NCBI GenBank assembly: GCA_022559845.1
Contig: CM040120.1
Location: 165,894,334 to 165,958,333, forward strand
Direction: 5' to 3'
Length of the DNA: 64,000 nt
Source of the DNA: Amorphophallus konjac
Lineage: Eukaryota > Streptophyta > Magnoliopsida > Alismatales > Araceae
Part shown: positions 62,641 through 64,000 of the stretch, one piece after another
Layout of the letters: the number at the start of each line of letters is the position of its first letter
Position numbering within the stretch: the first letter of the stretch is position 1
The notes under the pieces: model-generated
What the model was told of the DNA's origin: nothing
Seen by the model: only the letters and a program-made list of their open reading frames with translations
Database searches by the model: none
Made by a program: the position numbers and the translations under genes

Positions 62641-64000
62641 TGTCACGTCCCGAGTGCGGAAGCTTACCCGTGGTGCGACAGTTCTTTATATAGAACCAAA
62701 GCGAGCTAGAAAATTTAAGAATTTCTTATCTTTGGCGATTATAAGAGTGCGCAAAATCTAAGTTTAAATTTAAAATTTACACAAATAGGTTTGAACTAAA
62801 ACGACCCAATTATCAAATACACATATCCTTTATTGGTGTTGACTGACATGCTAAGGAATACAACTGACATCAGGGTACAAATTAACACAATAACGGGATT
62901 ACAATACACAATAGATAACATTTGGTGACTCTATCTCTACACTCATCACTCAGATTTATTTCCCTCCGAGTTCTGGTCGAAAATCCAAATCCCCTGAAAG
63001 GTTAGAAAATAACTAGATGAGCGAATCGCCCAGTAAAATTTACATCTCAAGTTTTAACATGCTTTAAGTGAATTACAAGTTCATTTAATGTAAGTAATAC
63101 ATGCAGACAGGTAGATATCAAGAAATTATAAAATCGACAAGAGTAGGATCAACAATTGAGAGTGTATAGATTTAAATTTTTGAGCAGTGGCAACAAGTGG
63201 TATCAAGCACGTAATAACTGAGGGGTAACAATTGAAATTCAAACAATAGTAAGCAAGGAAATTCTAACATGTATAGCAAGAATTGGCTATTTATCAGTTC
63301 ATTCAAGTAAATACTTTTACCCTTCTACGGGCCTCAATCAATCCATCAAGTAAATATCATGAGAGTGAGGGGTATGCCTAAAATCTAGCAAGCAAGTACT
63401 CCGGTGTAATGCCAAACACCGTGGTCAATAAACTTCCATGGGCACAAGTACCTTCGGGTGCTCCTCCCAGGACCAGACCGGGCCCTATATGCACAGCATT
63501 GGTCATGTTTTCGACATCCACTCTCATTTATAGCCAATATGAAATTTTAAGGTTTGACCAGTAGGAATATAAGGTGGATTTGGAATGGAATCCAAAGGGT
63601 GAATTTATTGTACTAGGGTAAAACCAATGATGGATAACACACGGAAAACTGTGCGAGCAATTTCAGAAATGACACCCTAATTAGAATGCACTTCTTGGAA
63701 TTTCACATGGATTTTTAGTGAATTGGCGCCTTGGGGTTGACTGGTCCTCTAAATTATATATATATTTAAATTGGCGCCTCCTAGCAAGTCATCTTTTAAA
63801 TTGCGCCCCCCAGCAAGTCATCTTTTATCAAATTCGCGCCCCCCAGCAAGTCATCTTTTATCAAATTCGCGCCCCCTAGCAAGTCATCTTTTAAATCGCG
63901 CCCCCCAGCAAGTCATCTTTTATCAAATTCGCGCCCCCCAGCAAGTCATCTTTTAAATCGCGCCCCCAGCAAGTCATCTTTTATTAAATTCGCGCCCCCC
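62641..64000 (+). repeat. start of a Ty3/gypsy-type LTR, runs off the window
   Basis: TGTCACGTCCCGAGTGCGGA is a typical opening of chromovirus (Tekay/Del-like) LTRs, and GCGAATCGCCCAGTAAAATTT at about 63020 fits such LTRs. The right end and any second LTR are outside the window. Confidence 0.55.
63773..64000 (+). repeat. tandem array of 29- and 33-bp units
   Basis: Units of GCGCCCCCCAGCAAGTCATC plus TTTTA(TCAAATTC) start at 63803, 63836, 63869, 63898, 63931, 63960 and 63992. Spacings are 33, 33, 29, 33, 29 and 32, the short form lacking TCAA. The array continues beyond the window. Confidence 0.92.

Noticed and set aside
58991..64000. A second host gene downstream of ARP3
   Set aside because: The only protein similarity is the LINE RNase H remnant. 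No exon-like frames with splice signals were found.

Overview
This window is nuclear DNA from a land plant, most likely an angiosperm. The evidence is spliceosomal exons of a plant-type actin-related protein 3 (ARP3) gene and plant-specific transposable-element lineages. These lineages are Tat-lineage Ty3/gypsy with an antisense plant-mobile-domain gene, a Sirevirus-like Ty1/copia element, and hAT elements with BED, DUF659 and hAT-dimerisation domains. Composition and TE-swollen introns do not allow a species call.

The only host gene I can support is ARP3, on the + strand. Six exons (26111-26203, 35900-36019, 38267-38377, 38468-38593, 38667-38765, 58481-58561) encode the C-terminal 209 residues without a stop or frameshift. 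All five introns between them are GT-AG and phase 0. The 5' exons were not found and should lie left of position 1. If so, almost all of positions 1-58480 is the inside of ARP3, with introns of more than 26 kb, 9.7 kb, 2.2 kb, 90 bp, 73 bp and 19.7 kb.

Layout: 1-2459, part of a hAT element (hAT-A, minus). 2684-23696, a decayed Tat-lineage element of about 21 kb. Its left LTR is only a stub, its gag-pol is rearranged and full of stops, and it carries an intron-containing antisense PMD gene plus a complete 2.16 kb right LTR. 23697-26110, intron with a gypsy LTR fragment. 27278-31319, a second, 3'-truncated hAT (hAT-B, plus). 31324-34600, debris: an LTR-like GC-rich block, a minus-strand Tat fragment and a minus-strand LINE fragment. 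35010-35350, an odd GC-rich block. 36112-36568, a possible MITE. 41320-57384, a third hAT (hAT-C, minus) with an 8-bp target-site duplication. hAT-C is split by an 11,082-bp LTR retrotransposon (44268-55349, 5-bp duplication) that has gag but no pol. 57393-58140, a GC-rich region with an LRR-kinase-like gene scrap. 58562 onward: the ARP3 3' UTR, foldback DNA, a LINE RNase H remnant, a palindrome-rich LTR-like block, and the start of a gypsy LTR with short tandem repeats running off the window.

Three copies of one hAT family lie in this single locus. They share terminal sequences, a GC-rich leader next to the terminus, and a 5'-leader intron built of about 152-153-bp tandem repeats. The nested gag-only element is young: its LTRs differ at about 23 sites by eye over 3059 bp, plus one 40-bp repeat unit. 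It landed inside an already placed hAT, so the order of events can be read from the sequence. No bacterial-type genes, CRISPR, rRNA or tRNA genes were seen.
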